Origin: JBGANR01 sp044222225
GTDB taxonomy: Bacteria > Actinomycetota > Actinomycetes > Mycobacteriales > Mycobacteriaceae
Direction of reading: 5' to 3'
Length of the DNA: 27,178 nucleotides
Assembly: GCA_044222225.1 (NCBI GenBank)
Contig: JBGANR010000036.1
Coordinates: 1 to 27,178 of the forward strand
Below the pieces are notes generated by a model that saw only the letters and a program-made list of their open reading frames with translations, was not told the DNA's origin and searched no databases. Position numbers and translations under genes: made by a program. This document shows, in pieces, positions 14,913 to 23,162 of the stretch (positions are counted from its first letter, which is position 1; every line of letters starts with the position of its first letter).

Positions 14913-15787
14913 CCGACGCCTGTGCGCGCGATGACCTCCCGGGCGAGGGCCCGATAAGCGATCGCGCCGTTCGACTTCGGCGCCCACGTCGTGATCGGCT
15001 CGCCGGCGACCGAGGTCTCCGGGAACCGCACGGTGCGGGAGATGACGGTGTCGTAGACGAGATCGCCGAACACCTCGACGACCCGCGTCATCACCTCGCG
15101 CGAATGCAGCGTCCGGGAGTCGAACATCGTCACGACGATGCCGGCGATCTGCAGCCGCGGGTTGAGCCGGTCGCGCACCTTGTCGATCGTGTCGGTGAGC
15201 AGCGCGAGCCCGCGCAGCGAGAAGTACTCGCACTCCATCGGGATCAAGACGTATTCGGCACAGGCCAGCGCGTTGACCGTCAGCAGCCCGAGCGACGGCT
15301 GGCAGTCGATGAGGACGTAGTCGTAGCGATCGAGCAGCGGATAGAGGGCGCGGTTCAGCGTCTGCTCGCGGCCCACCTCGTTGACCAGCTGGATCTCGGC
15401 GGCCGAGAGGTCGATGTTGCTCGGCAACAGGTCCAGACCGTCGACCCGGGTGCTCATGAGCACCTCCTCGGCCGAGATCTGCGGCGAGACGAGGACGTTG
15501 TAGACCGTGCTGTCGAGCTCGTGGTGCGCCACGCCGAGCCCGGCGGACAGCGCGCCCTGCGGATCGAGGTCGACGAGCAGCACCCGTCGTCCGCACGCGG
15601 CGAGCGACGCGCCGAGGTTGATCGTGGTCGTCGTCTTGCCGACACCGCCCTTCTGATTGCACACGGCGATGACCTGGGCCGGCCCGTGGCCTGCGAGAGG
15701 CGTGGGTTCCGGAACCGGCCGGACGGGCCGCCCGGTGGGTCCGAGGACGCCGGCGGAATCGTCCACGTCGCTGCGGGTCGTGGTCAC
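14909..15787 (-). CDS. ParA-family ATPase linked to scpAB
   Basis: A 292-aa MinD/ParA-type P-loop ATPase with the deviant Walker A KGGVGKTT (46-53), VDLDPQGALSAGLG, YDYVLIDCQPSLGLLTVNAL and a late MFDSRTLHSREV segment. It corresponds to mycobacterial Rv1708 rather than to the oriC-proximal ParA, since no ParB gene follows and it leads directly into scpA with a 4-bp overlap. The role is probably in chromosome positioning together with the condensin. The GTG start at 15787 follows GGGTGGGAC. On the minus strand a TAGGGT lies six bases before the GTG, so a leaderless transcript from the 68-bp gap after xerD is possible. Confidence 0.93.
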   Translation of the reverse strand: MTTTRSDVDDSAGVLGPTGRPVRPVPEPTPLAGHGPAQVIAVCNQKGGVGKTTTTINLGASLAACGRRVLLVDLDPQGALSAGLGVAHHELDSTVYNVLVSPQISAEEVLMSTRVDGLDLLPSNIDLSAAEIQLVNEVGREQTLNRALYPLLDRYDYVLIDCQPSLGLLTVNALACAEYVLIPMECEYFSLRGLALLTDTIDKVRDRLNPRLQIAGIVVTMFDSRTLHSREVMTRVVEVFGDLVYDTVISRTVRFPETSVAGEPITTWAPKSNGAIAYRALAREVIARTGVG

Positions 15788-15855
15788 CGTCCCACCCTAG
15801 ATGATTGATTCCTGGTGATACTCACCTGAGCGCATCGGCTCCGACCATCCGGCGG

Positions 15856-16776
15856 CTAGCGAGCGCGCGGATGGGCGAGGGCATACACCTCGCGCAGCGC
15901 CGACACCGTGACGAGCGTGTAGATCTGCGTCGTCGTCACCGACGCGTGGCCCAGCAGCTCCTGGACGACGCGGATGTCGGCACCGCCTTCGAGCAGGTGG
16001 GTCGCGAAGCTGTGCCGCATCGTGTGCGGCGATACCTCGGCGGTCACGCCGGCCCGCTCGGCGGCGTCCCGCAGCACGAGCCAGGCGCTCTGCCGCGACA
16101 GCCGGCCGCCACGGGCCCCGAGGAAGAGCGCGGGCTGCCCCCTCGAATTGAGCACGGGTCTGCCGCGCACCAGGTACGCGTCGAGCGCGTCGAGGGCCGG
16201 GCCGCCGACCGGCACGAGCCGCTCCTTGCCGCCCTTGCCCCGCAGCACGACGCTGCGCTGGGTCGCATCGACGTCGTCGACGTCGAGATCGATGGCCTCG
16301 CTGATCCGCGCCCCGCAGGAGTAGAGCAGCTCGACCAGCGCGCGGTTGCGCAACCCCTGCGGATCATCGGAGCCGGCCGTCCCGCCGGACGCCTCGAGGA
16401 TCGCGAGCACGTCGTCGACGGGCAGCGCCTTGGGCAGCCGCTTCGGCGGCGTCGGCGGGCTCACGGCGTGCGCGACGTCGTCGGCGGCCAGCCCCTCCGC
16501 CGCGGCGAAGCGGTGCAGGCCGCGAGTCGCCACGAGCGTCCGCGCGATCGACGATTCGGCGAGCGGCGGACGCCCCTCGTCGCCGGCCCGCAGCGAGACG
16601 AGGAACTCGCGCACGTCGGACGTCGTCGCCTCCCCGATCCGCCCCCTGCCCCGCCGGTCCAGGAAGTCGGCGTATCGCCGCAGGTCACGACCGTAGGCGG
16701 TGAGGGTGTGCCGGGACGATCCCTTCTCCACCGCGAGATGGTCGAGGAAGCGGCCGACGTCGTCGGAGACGGGCAC
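15856..16776 (-). CDS. xerD: Site-specific tyrosine recombinase XerD
   Basis: Resolves chromosome dimers at dif with XerC. With the GTG at 16776, eight bases past the NUDIX stop, the protein is 306 aa and starts at the SAM-like core-binding domain (FLDHLAVEKGSSRHTLTAYGRDLRRYADFL). The catalytic set is complete: Arg157 in CGARISEA, the beta-hairpin Lys181 in RGKGGKERLVP, His251 and Arg254 in HTMRHSFATHLL, His277 in LGHASVTTTQIY and nucleophile Tyr286. The frame is open further upstream to 16971, but that part is an arginine-rich shadow of the NUDIX gene. XerD rather than XerC is supported by the synteny (Rv1701) with pyrG, the NUDIX gene and scpA. Confidence 0.94.
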   Translation of the reverse strand: MPVSDDVGRFLDHLAVEKGSSRHTLTAYGRDLRRYADFLDRRGRGRIGEATTSDVREFLVSLRAGDEGRPPLAESSIARTLVATRGLHRFAAAEGLAADDVAHAVSPPTPPKRLPKALPVDDVLAILEASGGTAGSDDPQGLRNRALVELLYSCGARISEAIDLDVDDVDATQRSVVLRGKGGKERLVPVGGPALDALDAYLVRGRPVLNSRGQPALFLGARGGRLSRQSAWLVLRDAAERAGVTAEVSPHTMRHSFATHLLEGGADIRVVQELLGHASVTTTQIYTLVTVSALREVYALAHPRAR

Positions 16777-16784
16777 GGCGCGAC

Positions 16785-17423
16785 TCAGTCGGTGGCGGAA
16801 CGCCGGGCGTGGCGCCGGGGCAGCGCCGTCGCCTCGTCGCGCCACGGCGCGTCGGCCGGGCGCAGCGTCCGGCCGGCGGCACCGGCCGCCGCGAGCAGCC
16901 CGGCGACGGCGGTCGCGTTGACCACCTCGCCGGCGTAGATCGCGTCGACGGCGTCGGCGAGCGGCCACCATTCGACGGCGAGATCGGCCTCCTCGTCCTC
17001 GGGATCGGGCCGGTCGACGGCCGTCAGCCCCGTGGCGAGGAAGATCCGCAGCGTCTCGTCGCAGAAACCGGGCGAGAGCGCGACGTCGGCGAGCACCGCC
17101 CAGTGCTCGGCCGCCATGCCGATCTCCTCGGCCAGCTCTCGCGCCGCCGCCGGCTGCGCGGGCTCCCCCGGCACGTCCATGAGGCCGGCGGGCAGCTCGA
17201 GCAGCCGCTCGCCGATCGGGTGCCGGTACTGCCGGATCAGGCCGACGCGACCGTCGGCGTCGAGCGCGACGACGGCGACCGCCGAATGATGTTCGACGAC
17301 CTCGCGCCGGCCGATCCCCCCGCCCGGCATGACGACGTCATCGACGCGCAGGGCGAGGATCGCCCCGTCGTAGACGAGCTCGCTGGCCGCGACCTCGAAG
17401 CGGTGTTCGCCCGGGCGCGTCAT
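16785..17423 (-). CDS. NUDIX hydrolase, ADP-ribose pyrophosphatase type (Rv1700-like)
   Basis: Probably cleaves ADP-ribose to AMP and ribose 5-phosphate. The 212-aa protein has a NUDIX box, GLMDVPGEPAQPAAARELAEEIGM, with all acidic residues of REXXEEXG; as in mycobacterial Rv1700 there is one residue more than the classical pattern between the first Gly and Glu. RQYRHPIGERLLELPAG and LSPGFCDETLRIFLATGL are typical of the ADP-ribose subfamily. The last 30 residues are basic and variable. The ATG overlaps the pyrG stop by 4 bp (ATGA), and xerD follows after 8 bp. Confidence 0.92.
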   Translation of the reverse strand: MTRPGEHRFEVAASELVYDGAILALRVDDVVMPGGGIGRREVVEHHSAVAVVALDADGRVGLIRQYRHPIGERLLELPAGLMDVPGEPAQPAAARELAEEIGMAAEHWAVLADVALSPGFCDETLRIFLATGLTAVDRPDPEDEEADLAVEWWPLADAVDAIYAGEVVNATAVAGLLAAAGAAGRTLRPADAPWRDEATALPRRHARRSATD

Positions 17424-19147
17424 TCGCCGACGACCGCCGGCTCGGCCTCGACACGTGCGCCGACCGGCATCGGCAGCCGCTCATCGGCGCTGTACCGCAG
17501 CGACGCCGCGACGAAGGCCGCGAACAGCGGATGCGGCCGCGTCGGCCGGCTCTTGAGCTCCGGGTGCGCCTGCGTTCCCACGAGGAACGGGTGGCGATCG
17601 GCCGGATACTCGACGAACTCGACGAGGTGCCCGTCCGGCGACGTCCCCGAGAAGACGAGTCCGCTCTCGGCGATCGCCTCACGGAACGCGTTGTTCACCT
17701 CGTACCGGTGCCGGTGACGTTCCGAGATCTCGTGAGCGCCGTAGGCGCCCGCGACGACCGAGCCGCGCTGCAGCACGGCCGGGTAGGCGCCGAGCCGCAT
17801 CGTGCCGCCCAGATCGGCCTCGCCCGAGACGACGTCCTCCTGATCGGCCATCGTCGAGATGACCGGCTGCGGCGAATCGGGATCGAACTCCGACGAGCTG
17901 GCCTCGGTGAGCCCGGCCGTGCGCGCCGCCTCGATGACGATGCACTGCAGGCCCAGGCACAGCCCGAGCAGCGGGACGCCGCGCGTGCGGGCGTAGCGGA
18001 TGGCGCCGACCTTGCCCTCGATGCCGCGGATGCCGAAGCCGCCGGGCACGATGATGCCGTCGACGTCCCCGAGCGCCGCGCGGGCGCCCTCCTCCGTCGC
18101 GCAGTCGTCCGAGGGCACCCAGACGATCTGCGTCCGCGCGCGATGCGCGAAACCGCCGGCGCGAATGGCCTCGGTGACCGACAGGTAAGCGTCCGGCAGG
18201 TCGACGTACTTGCCGACGACCGCGATCCGCACCGTCTCGCGCGGCTCGTGGACCCGGTGCAGCAAGTCCCCCCACACCGTCCAGTCGACGTCGCGGAAGG
18301 GCAGCCCGAGCTTGCGGACGACGTACGCGTCGAGCTGCTCGCGATGCAGCACCTTGGGGATGTCGTAGATGCTCGGCGCGTCCGGGCAGGAGATGACGCC
18401 GTCGATCTCGACGTCGCACATCAGCGCGATCTTGCTCTTGAGCGCCTCGGGCACGTCCCTGTCGCAGCGCAGGATGAGCGCGTCGGGCTGGATGCCGATG
18501 TTGCGCAGCGACGCCACGGAGTGCTGCGTCGGCTTCGTCTTGAGCTCGCCCGACGGCGCCAGATACGGCACGAGCGAGACGTGCAGGAAGAAGACGTTGT
18601 CGCGGCCGATCTCATGGCGCACCTGACGCGCGGCCTCGATGAACGGCTGCGATTCGATGTCGCCGACCGTGCCGCCGATCTCGGTGATGACGACGTCCGG
18701 GGTCACCCCACGGGAGTCGGCCGCGTGCATGGCGAGGATCCGCGACTTGATCTCGTCGGTGATGTGCGGGATGACCTGCACCGTGTCACCGAGATACTCC
18801 CCGCGCCGCTCCTTGGCGATGACACTCGAGTAGACCTGCCCCGTCGTGACGTTCGCCGAGCCGGACAGGTCGCGATCGAGAAAGCGCTCGTAGTGCCCGA
18901 TGTCGAGATCGGTCTCGGACCCGTCCTCCGTCACGAAGACCTCGCCGTGCTGGAACGGATTCATCGTTCCGGGATCGACGTTGAGATAGGGATCGAGCTT
19001 CTGCATCGTCACCCGCAAGCCGCGGGACGTCAGCAGCTGGCCGAGGCTGGACGCCGTCAGACCCTTTCCGAGGCTGGAGACCACACCTCCCGTGACGAAG
19101 ATGTGCTTGGTGTCCTCCGTCGGACGAACCTGGCGATGAACCGTCAA
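17420..19147 (-). CDS. pyrG: CTP synthase
   Basis: Aminates UTP to CTP with ATP and glutamine. The 575-aa protein has the synthetase domain (IFVTGGVVSSLGKGLTASSLG from residue 16, KLDPYLNVDPGTMNPFQHGEVFV, EIGGTVGDIES) and a class I glutamine amidotransferase domain with nucleophile Cys397 in GLCLGLQ and a late AHPEL; IIVPGGFGIRG forms the oxyanion strand. The length is normal with the short C-terminal tail seen in mycobacteria. The start is a TTG at 19147: GGGAG lies five bases upstream, the conserved KHIFVTGG follows at residue 14, and there is no ATG or GTG between a plausible N-terminus and this motif. The gene has its own 98-bp leader after mctB/steB. Confidence 0.97.
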   Translation of the reverse strand: MTVHRQVRPTEDTKHIFVTGGVVSSLGKGLTASSLGQLLTSRGLRVTMQKLDPYLNVDPGTMNPFQHGEVFVTEDGSETDLDIGHYERFLDRDLSGSANVTTGQVYSSVIAKERRGEYLGDTVQVIPHITDEIKSRILAMHAADSRGVTPDVVITEIGGTVGDIESQPFIEAARQVRHEIGRDNVFFLHVSLVPYLAPSGELKTKPTQHSVASLRNIGIQPDALILRCDRDVPEALKSKIALMCDVEIDGVISCPDAPSIYDIPKVLHREQLDAYVVRKLGLPFRDVDWTVWGDLLHRVHEPRETVRIAVVGKYVDLPDAYLSVTEAIRAGGFAHRARTQIVWVPSDDCATEEGARAALGDVDGIIVPGGFGIRGIEGKVGAIRYARTRGVPLLGLCLGLQCIVIEAARTAGLTEASSSEFDPDSPQPVISTMADQEDVVSGEADLGGTMRLGAYPAVLQRGSVVAGAYGAHEISERHRHRYEVNNAFREAIAESGLVFSGTSPDGHLVEFVEYPADRHPFLVGTQAHPELKSRPTRPHPLFAAFVAASLRYSADERLPMPVGARVEAEPAVVGE

Positions 19148-19223
19148 CGCGTCTCCCGTATCGGCTGGCCACGGGCGTTCTCCAACCCGGGCTTGGGCTG
19201 GACGCCGCGCGACGACCTACGGG

Positions 19224-19229
19224 ATTCTA
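19224..19229 (-). promoter_or_regulatory. Probable -10 element of pyrG
   Basis: On the minus strand TAGAAT, one mismatch from TATAAT, stands in the 98-bp gap before pyrG and would give a leader of about 70 bases. The leader contains the imperfect palindrome CCAAGCCCGGGTTGG. No convincing -35 is visible. Confidence 0.45.
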
Positions 19230-19245
19230 GGCTAACACCCCGCCG

Positions 19246-20163
19246 TCAGGCCGGGACGGTCGCACTCGTCGCCCCCGGACCCGTGCCGTAGGCGCCGTGC
19301 CTGCCGTCCTTCTCGGCGATCGCGGCGAGCGCCGCCGTCAGCCGGCCCGACGCGGTGTCGACGCCGTCGACCGTCGAGAGCTTCCCGCCGAGCGCCGCGT
19401 CCGAACGCAGCGTCGCCACCGCCGACGCGCCGCGCGCGGAGCCGGTGGCCCCGGCCACGACGACGCCCGCAGAGCGGGGCGCGTAGGCCGCGGCGAGCCG
19501 GGCGACGGTCCGTCCGCCGACGCCCGCCGACGCCGCGATCTCGCCGCCCGTGACGAGGAGCGTCGTCTCCGCGGGGACCGGCGCCGCACCGGTGAAGGTG
19601 AGGTAGCCCGCGTCGCGCAGTGCGGTGAGCGCGCCGGTCCGTTCGGCGGCGGTGGCCTGCTCGCGGCCGGTCTTGGGGTCGCCGGCCAGCAACAGCCCGA
19701 GCAGATCGCCGGTGCGGGCGCCGATGTCGACGAGCTCCGGCCGCAGCGTCTTGCCCGCCGGGATCGACTGATCGATGATGCTGCGCAGCCGCTCCCCGTC
19801 GGAACCGCCCGTCAGCTTGTCGGTGATGCCGACAAACGTCACCGACTTCGCGCCGGCCGTCGTCAGATGGCCGCGCAGCCCCTCGACGTCCGCCGAGTTC
19901 GCGTCACTCGTCGTGATGATCGTGACGGTCCGGCCCGTCAGCTGCCCCTTGAGCACGCGCGGCGCGAGCGCCTCGTCGAAGGCCCCGGCCGCCCGCAACT
20001 GCTCCTCGAGCGTCCGCTTGTCCTGCTCCAAGGTCTCGACGCGGCCCGAATCGGCCCCGGAATGCACCCGCTCGGCCACGAATCCCGAGCCGACGACGAT
20101 CCCGACCGCGAGGGCCAGGAAGACGGCGACGAGCGAGATCGCGTGTTGGCGCAGCGAGATCAC
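19246..20163 (-). CDS. mctB: MctB/SteB family protein (copper transporter family; SteA partner)
   Basis: A 305-aa envelope protein homologous to Rv1698 (MctB, reported to limit copper in mycobacteria) and to corynebacterial SteB, which works with SteA at the division septum. It begins ISLRQHAISLVAVFLALAVGIVVGSGF, a single N-terminal membrane segment or uncleaved signal anchor at about residues 8-27, then a short coiled coil (SGRVETLEQDKRTLEEQLRAA) and an extracytoplasmic alpha/beta domain ending in a Gly/Ala/Thr-rich tail. The GTG at 20163 overlaps the steA stop by 4 bp; the frame is open to 20205 but without reason to start earlier. Which role, copper or division, applies here cannot be told from sequence; the tight coupling to steA favours a joint role. 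Confidence 0.88.
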   Translation of the reverse strand: MISLRQHAISLVAVFLALAVGIVVGSGFVAERVHSGADSGRVETLEQDKRTLEEQLRAAGAFDEALAPRVLKGQLTGRTVTIITTSDANSADVEGLRGHLTTAGAKSVTFVGITDKLTGGSDGERLRSIIDQSIPAGKTLRPELVDIGARTGDLLGLLLAGDPKTGREQATAAERTGALTALRDAGYLTFTGAAPVPAETTLLVTGGEIAASAGVGGRTVARLAAAYAPRSAGVVVAGATGSARGASAVATLRSDAALGGKLSTVDGVDTASGRLTAALAAIAEKDGRHGAYGTGPGATSATVPA

Positions 20164-21344
20164 CGACTCACCGTGTCCTTGACCCACTCGTAGCCGCGGT
20201 CCCACTGCGCGACGATCCAGTCCAGCGCTGCGCCGCCGTCGGCGAGCAGCACGACGGCGATGACCGCGATGAGCGCCGCCAGGACGAGCAGCGCGATCGC
20301 CGTGGCGGGTACCCGGCTGCGGTACAGCGTCGCCACCGCACCGGCGTCGACGAGCTTCGGGCCGACGCGCAGCCGGGTGAGGAACGTCGACGGATTGCTG
20401 TGGCCGCGGCTGCGATCGAAGAACTCCTCGATCGACGCCGCCTGCCCGACCGTGACGATGAGCGCGGCGCCGTGATGATCGGCGAGCAGCAACGCGAGAT
20501 CGGCCGACGATCCGGACGCCGGGAACGTCGTGGCGCCGATGCCGAGATCCTGGATGCGCTCGAGGCCGACGGCGTGGCCGTCGGGATCGGCGGGCAGCAC
20601 CAGCGGCGCACCCGACTTGAGCGTGGTGTCCGAGATGAGCTCGGGATCGCCGAGCACGATGTCGGGCCGGTATCCGGCGGCCACGATGGAATCGGCACCG
20701 CCGTCGACGCCGATGAGCACCGGGCGGTACTCCTTGATGAACGGCCGGATGTCCTTGAGCTGCTCCTTGTGCCCGGCGCCGTCCGTCACCACCACGACAT
20801 GCCGGTCGGCGAGCCGCACGTCGACGTCCGGGACGCCGACACCGTCGATGAGCAGCGGCGACTCGCTCCGGATGAACTCGATCGTGTTGCCGGCGAACGC
20901 CTCCAGGTGGACGGCGAGTCCGGTCCGGGCATCCTTCATCAGCTCGACGACGTGCCGCGACGTGAGCTCGACGCCCGTCGCGACCCGCTTGTCGCCGGCG
21001 TAGACGACGCCCTCGTCGATCCGGACCTTCGCGCCGTCGCGGATCGCCCGCATCGCCGCCGATCCGGCGTCGTCGACGAGCGCGACGCCCGCCGCGACGA
21101 GCACCTCCGGCCCGAGATTCGGATAGCGCCCCGAGATGGACGGCGAGGCGTTGACGACGGCGACGACGCCCGCGGCGACGAGCGCGTCGGCGGTGTGCCG
21201 ATCGAGGTCGAGCTCGTCGAGGACGGCGACGTCCCCGGCGCCGACCCGGGTGAGCAACCGGGCGGTGTTCCGGTCGACCCGTGCGGTTCCGACCGTTCCC
21301 GGCAACGTGTCAGACGTGCGATTGAGCAGTGCGGGGAGCCTCAT
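20160..21344 (-). CDS. steA: Putative cytokinetic ring protein SteA
   Basis: A 394-aa homologue of Rv1697 and Corynebacterium SteA, a protein of the cytokinetic ring that affects cell separation. The central part resembles the thiamine pyrophosphokinase fold (LIGVDGGADSIVAAGYRPDIVLGDPELIS, residues 210-237, and GSSADLALLLADHHGA), but it is not expected to be a thiamine enzyme. A single transmembrane helix (about 346-368, IALLVLAALIAVIAVVLL) near the C-terminus anchors it, leaving a short tail. It is followed by mctB/steB with a GTGA overlap. An 84-bp gap separates it from recN, so it may have its own promoter, though I see no clear one. Confidence 0.92.
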   Translation of the reverse strand: MRLPALLNRTSDTLPGTVGTARVDRNTARLLTRVGAGDVAVLDELDLDRHTADALVAAGVVAVVNASPSISGRYPNLGPEVLVAAGVALVDDAGSAAMRAIRDGAKVRIDEGVVYAGDKRVATGVELTSRHVVELMKDARTGLAVHLEAFAGNTIEFIRSESPLLIDGVGVPDVDVRLADRHVVVVTDGAGHKEQLKDIRPFIKEYRPVLIGVDGGADSIVAAGYRPDIVLGDPELISDTTLKSGAPLVLPADPDGHAVGLERIQDLGIGATTFPASGSSADLALLLADHHGAALIVTVGQAASIEEFFDRSRGHSNPSTFLTRLRVGPKLVDAGAVATLYRSRVPATAIALLVLAALIAVIAVVLLADGGAALDWIVAQWDRGYEWVKDTVSR

Positions 21345-21428
21345 GGGACGCCATGATGGTCCTCGGAGCGGCGCCGGGGGTGGAGGCGCGCCGACACTTC
21401 AGCCACTTTTGTCCCACGCGACACAGCG

Positions 21429-23162
21429 CTACCCGGCTTTGACGGCCTCCGCCGCCGCGAGCAACTCCTCCGCGTGGGCCCGGCCGGTGTCCGAGTCGCC
21501 CAGCCCGGCGAGCATGCGGGCGAGTTCGGCGATGCGGTCGTCGCGGCGCAGGGCGGTGAGGGTGCTGGTCGGGCCCTTGCCGCGGGTGGTGCGTTTGCCG
21601 ATGTGCAGGTGGTGGTCGGCGAAGGCCGCGACCTGCGGCAGGTGGGTGACGACGATGACCTGGTGGGTGCGGGAGAGCTTGGCCAGGCGTTCGCCGATGC
21701 GGACGGCGGCTTGGCCGCCGACGCCGGCGTCGACCTCGTCGAAGACCATCGTGGACGCGGCGTCGTCGGCCGCGAGGACCACTTCGAGGGCGAGCATGAC
21801 GCGGGAGAGCTCGCCGCCGGATGCGCTCTTGGCGATCGGGAGCGCCGGGGCGCCGGAGTGGGCGGTGAGCGCGAACTCGACGATGTCGACGCCGTCGGGG
21901 CCCGCGGCCACCGTCCGGCCGCCGATCTGGAGGGCCGCGTCGTGTGTGGTGACGTCGGGCCGGACGTCGACGGCCAGCGCCGCCCCGCCCATCGCGAGCC
22001 CCTTGAGTTCGGCCGAGACCTCGCGGGCCAGCCGTTTCGCCGCGCCGACACGGGCCGTCGTCAACGCCGTGGCGTACTTGACGACGCGCTCGCGCGCCTC
22101 GTCGGCGCGTCGTTCGAGGTCGGCGATCGCCTCGGCGCTCGTGTCGAGGCCGGCGAGCCGTTCGCGCGCGGCCGCCGCCCATGCCAGGGTGCCGTCGACG
22201 TCGGCGGCGTACTTCCGCGTCACCGCTCTGACCTCGCCCTGCCGCTCCAGCAACCGCTGCAGATCGTCGGCGTCGACGGGAAGCCCGGACAGATACGAAC
22301 CGACCTCGGCGGTGACGTCGGCGACGATCGCGAGCGCCTCCCCGACGCGCGGTCCGAGCGCCCGCAGCTGCTCGTCCTCCGCGCGTTCGAGAGCCGCCCG
22401 CGCGTGGCCGAGCGCATCGGAGGCGGCGCCGTCCCCGTCTCCGTCCACGCCGACGAGCGCCGCCTGCGCCGTCACGGCCGCCTCCCGGATCGACTCCAGG
22501 TCGCCGAGCCGCCGGATCGTGGCCGTCAGCTCGACGTCCTCGCCTTCGGTCAGTCCCAGCCCGTCGATCTCGCCCAGCGCGTACGTCAGACGGTCGGCCT
22601 CCTGCGCGAGGGCACGCTCGTTGTCGCGCCGCTCAGTGAGCGTCGCCGACAGCGCGAGCCATTCCTTGCGGGCCTTGCGGTAGGCGGTCAGCGGCCGTTC
22701 CGCCGCCCCTCCGGCGTAGCGATCGAGCGCCGCCCGCTGCCGATCGGCGCGCATGAGGCCGAGCTGATCGTTCTGACCGTGGATGGCCAGCGTCGACGAG
22801 GTGAACTGGCCGAGGGTGCCGACGGGAACCGACCGGGCGCCGAGGCTGGCCCGGGACCTGCCCTGCGCCGTCACCGACCGGACGGCGATGACCGTGCCGT
22901 CCTCATCGCGTTCCGCCCCGGCGGCTTCGAGCAGCTCGTCGACGTCCGAACCCGCGGTGAACCTGCCTTCGACGACGGCCCGCTCGGCCCCGACGCGCAC
23001 CCGGGACGCGTCCGCCCGCGCACCGGAGAGCAGGTGCAGGCTGGTGACGATCATCGTCTTGCCCGCGCCGGTCTCGCCGGTGAGCACGGTGAACCCCGAT
23101 GAGAACTCCGCCTCGGCCGATTCCACGACGCCGAGCCCGGAGATCCGCAACTCCTCAAGCAT
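21429..23162 (-). CDS. recN: DNA repair protein RecN
   Basis: SMC-like ATPase acting early in double-strand break repair. The 577-aa protein has an N-terminal half-ATPase with Walker A GETGAGKT (29-36) and AIHGQNDQLGLM, a central coiled-coil region of about 250 residues rich in Ala, Glu and Arg, and a C-terminal half with the ABC signature SASGGELSRVMLALEV and the Walker B/D-loop STMVFDEVDAGVGGQAA, then VIVVTHLPQVAAFADHHL. The length is normal. The ATG overlaps the nadK stop by one base (TGATG), as in the Rv1695-Rv1696 pair. Confidence 0.96.
   Translation of the reverse strand: MLEELRISGLGVVESAEAEFSSGFTVLTGETGAGKTMIVTSLHLLSGARADASRVRVGAERAVVEGRFTAGSDVDELLEAAGAERDEDGTVIAVRSVTAQGRSRASLGARSVPVGTLGQFTSSTLAIHGQNDQLGLMRADRQRAALDRYAGGAAERPLTAYRKARKEWLALSATLTERRDNERALAQEADRLTYALGEIDGLGLTEGEDVELTATIRRLGDLESIREAAVTAQAALVGVDGDGDGAASDALGHARAALERAEDEQLRALGPRVGEALAIVADVTAEVGSYLSGLPVDADDLQRLLERQGEVRAVTRKYAADVDGTLAWAAAARERLAGLDTSAEAIADLERRADEARERVVKYATALTTARVGAAKRLAREVSAELKGLAMGGAALAVDVRPDVTTHDAALQIGGRTVAAGPDGVDIVEFALTAHSGAPALPIAKSASGGELSRVMLALEVVLAADDAASTMVFDEVDAGVGGQAAVRIGERLAKLSRTHQVIVVTHLPQVAAFADHHLHIGKRTTRGKGPTSTLTALRRDDRIAELARMLAGLGDSDTGRAHAEELLAAAEAVKAG

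Noticed and set aside
14913..15662. N-terminal extension of scpA through the parA gene
   Set aside because: The upstream part is an arginine- and proline-rich reading of parA in another frame; the family N-terminus begins near the GTG at 14912.
16777..16971. N-terminal extension of xerD
   Set aside because: It is an arginine-rich shadow of the NUDIX gene; XerD homology begins at the GTG at 16776.
17531..19291. 586-codon open frame on the plus strand opposite pyrG
   Set aside because: High-GC antisense shadow rich in Arg, Asp and Gly without any recognisable domain; pyrG is unequivocal on the other strand. The same holds for long plus-strand frames opposite recN (21474-23102), tlyA/HAD (23878-26121) and phzD/MFS (2030-3235).
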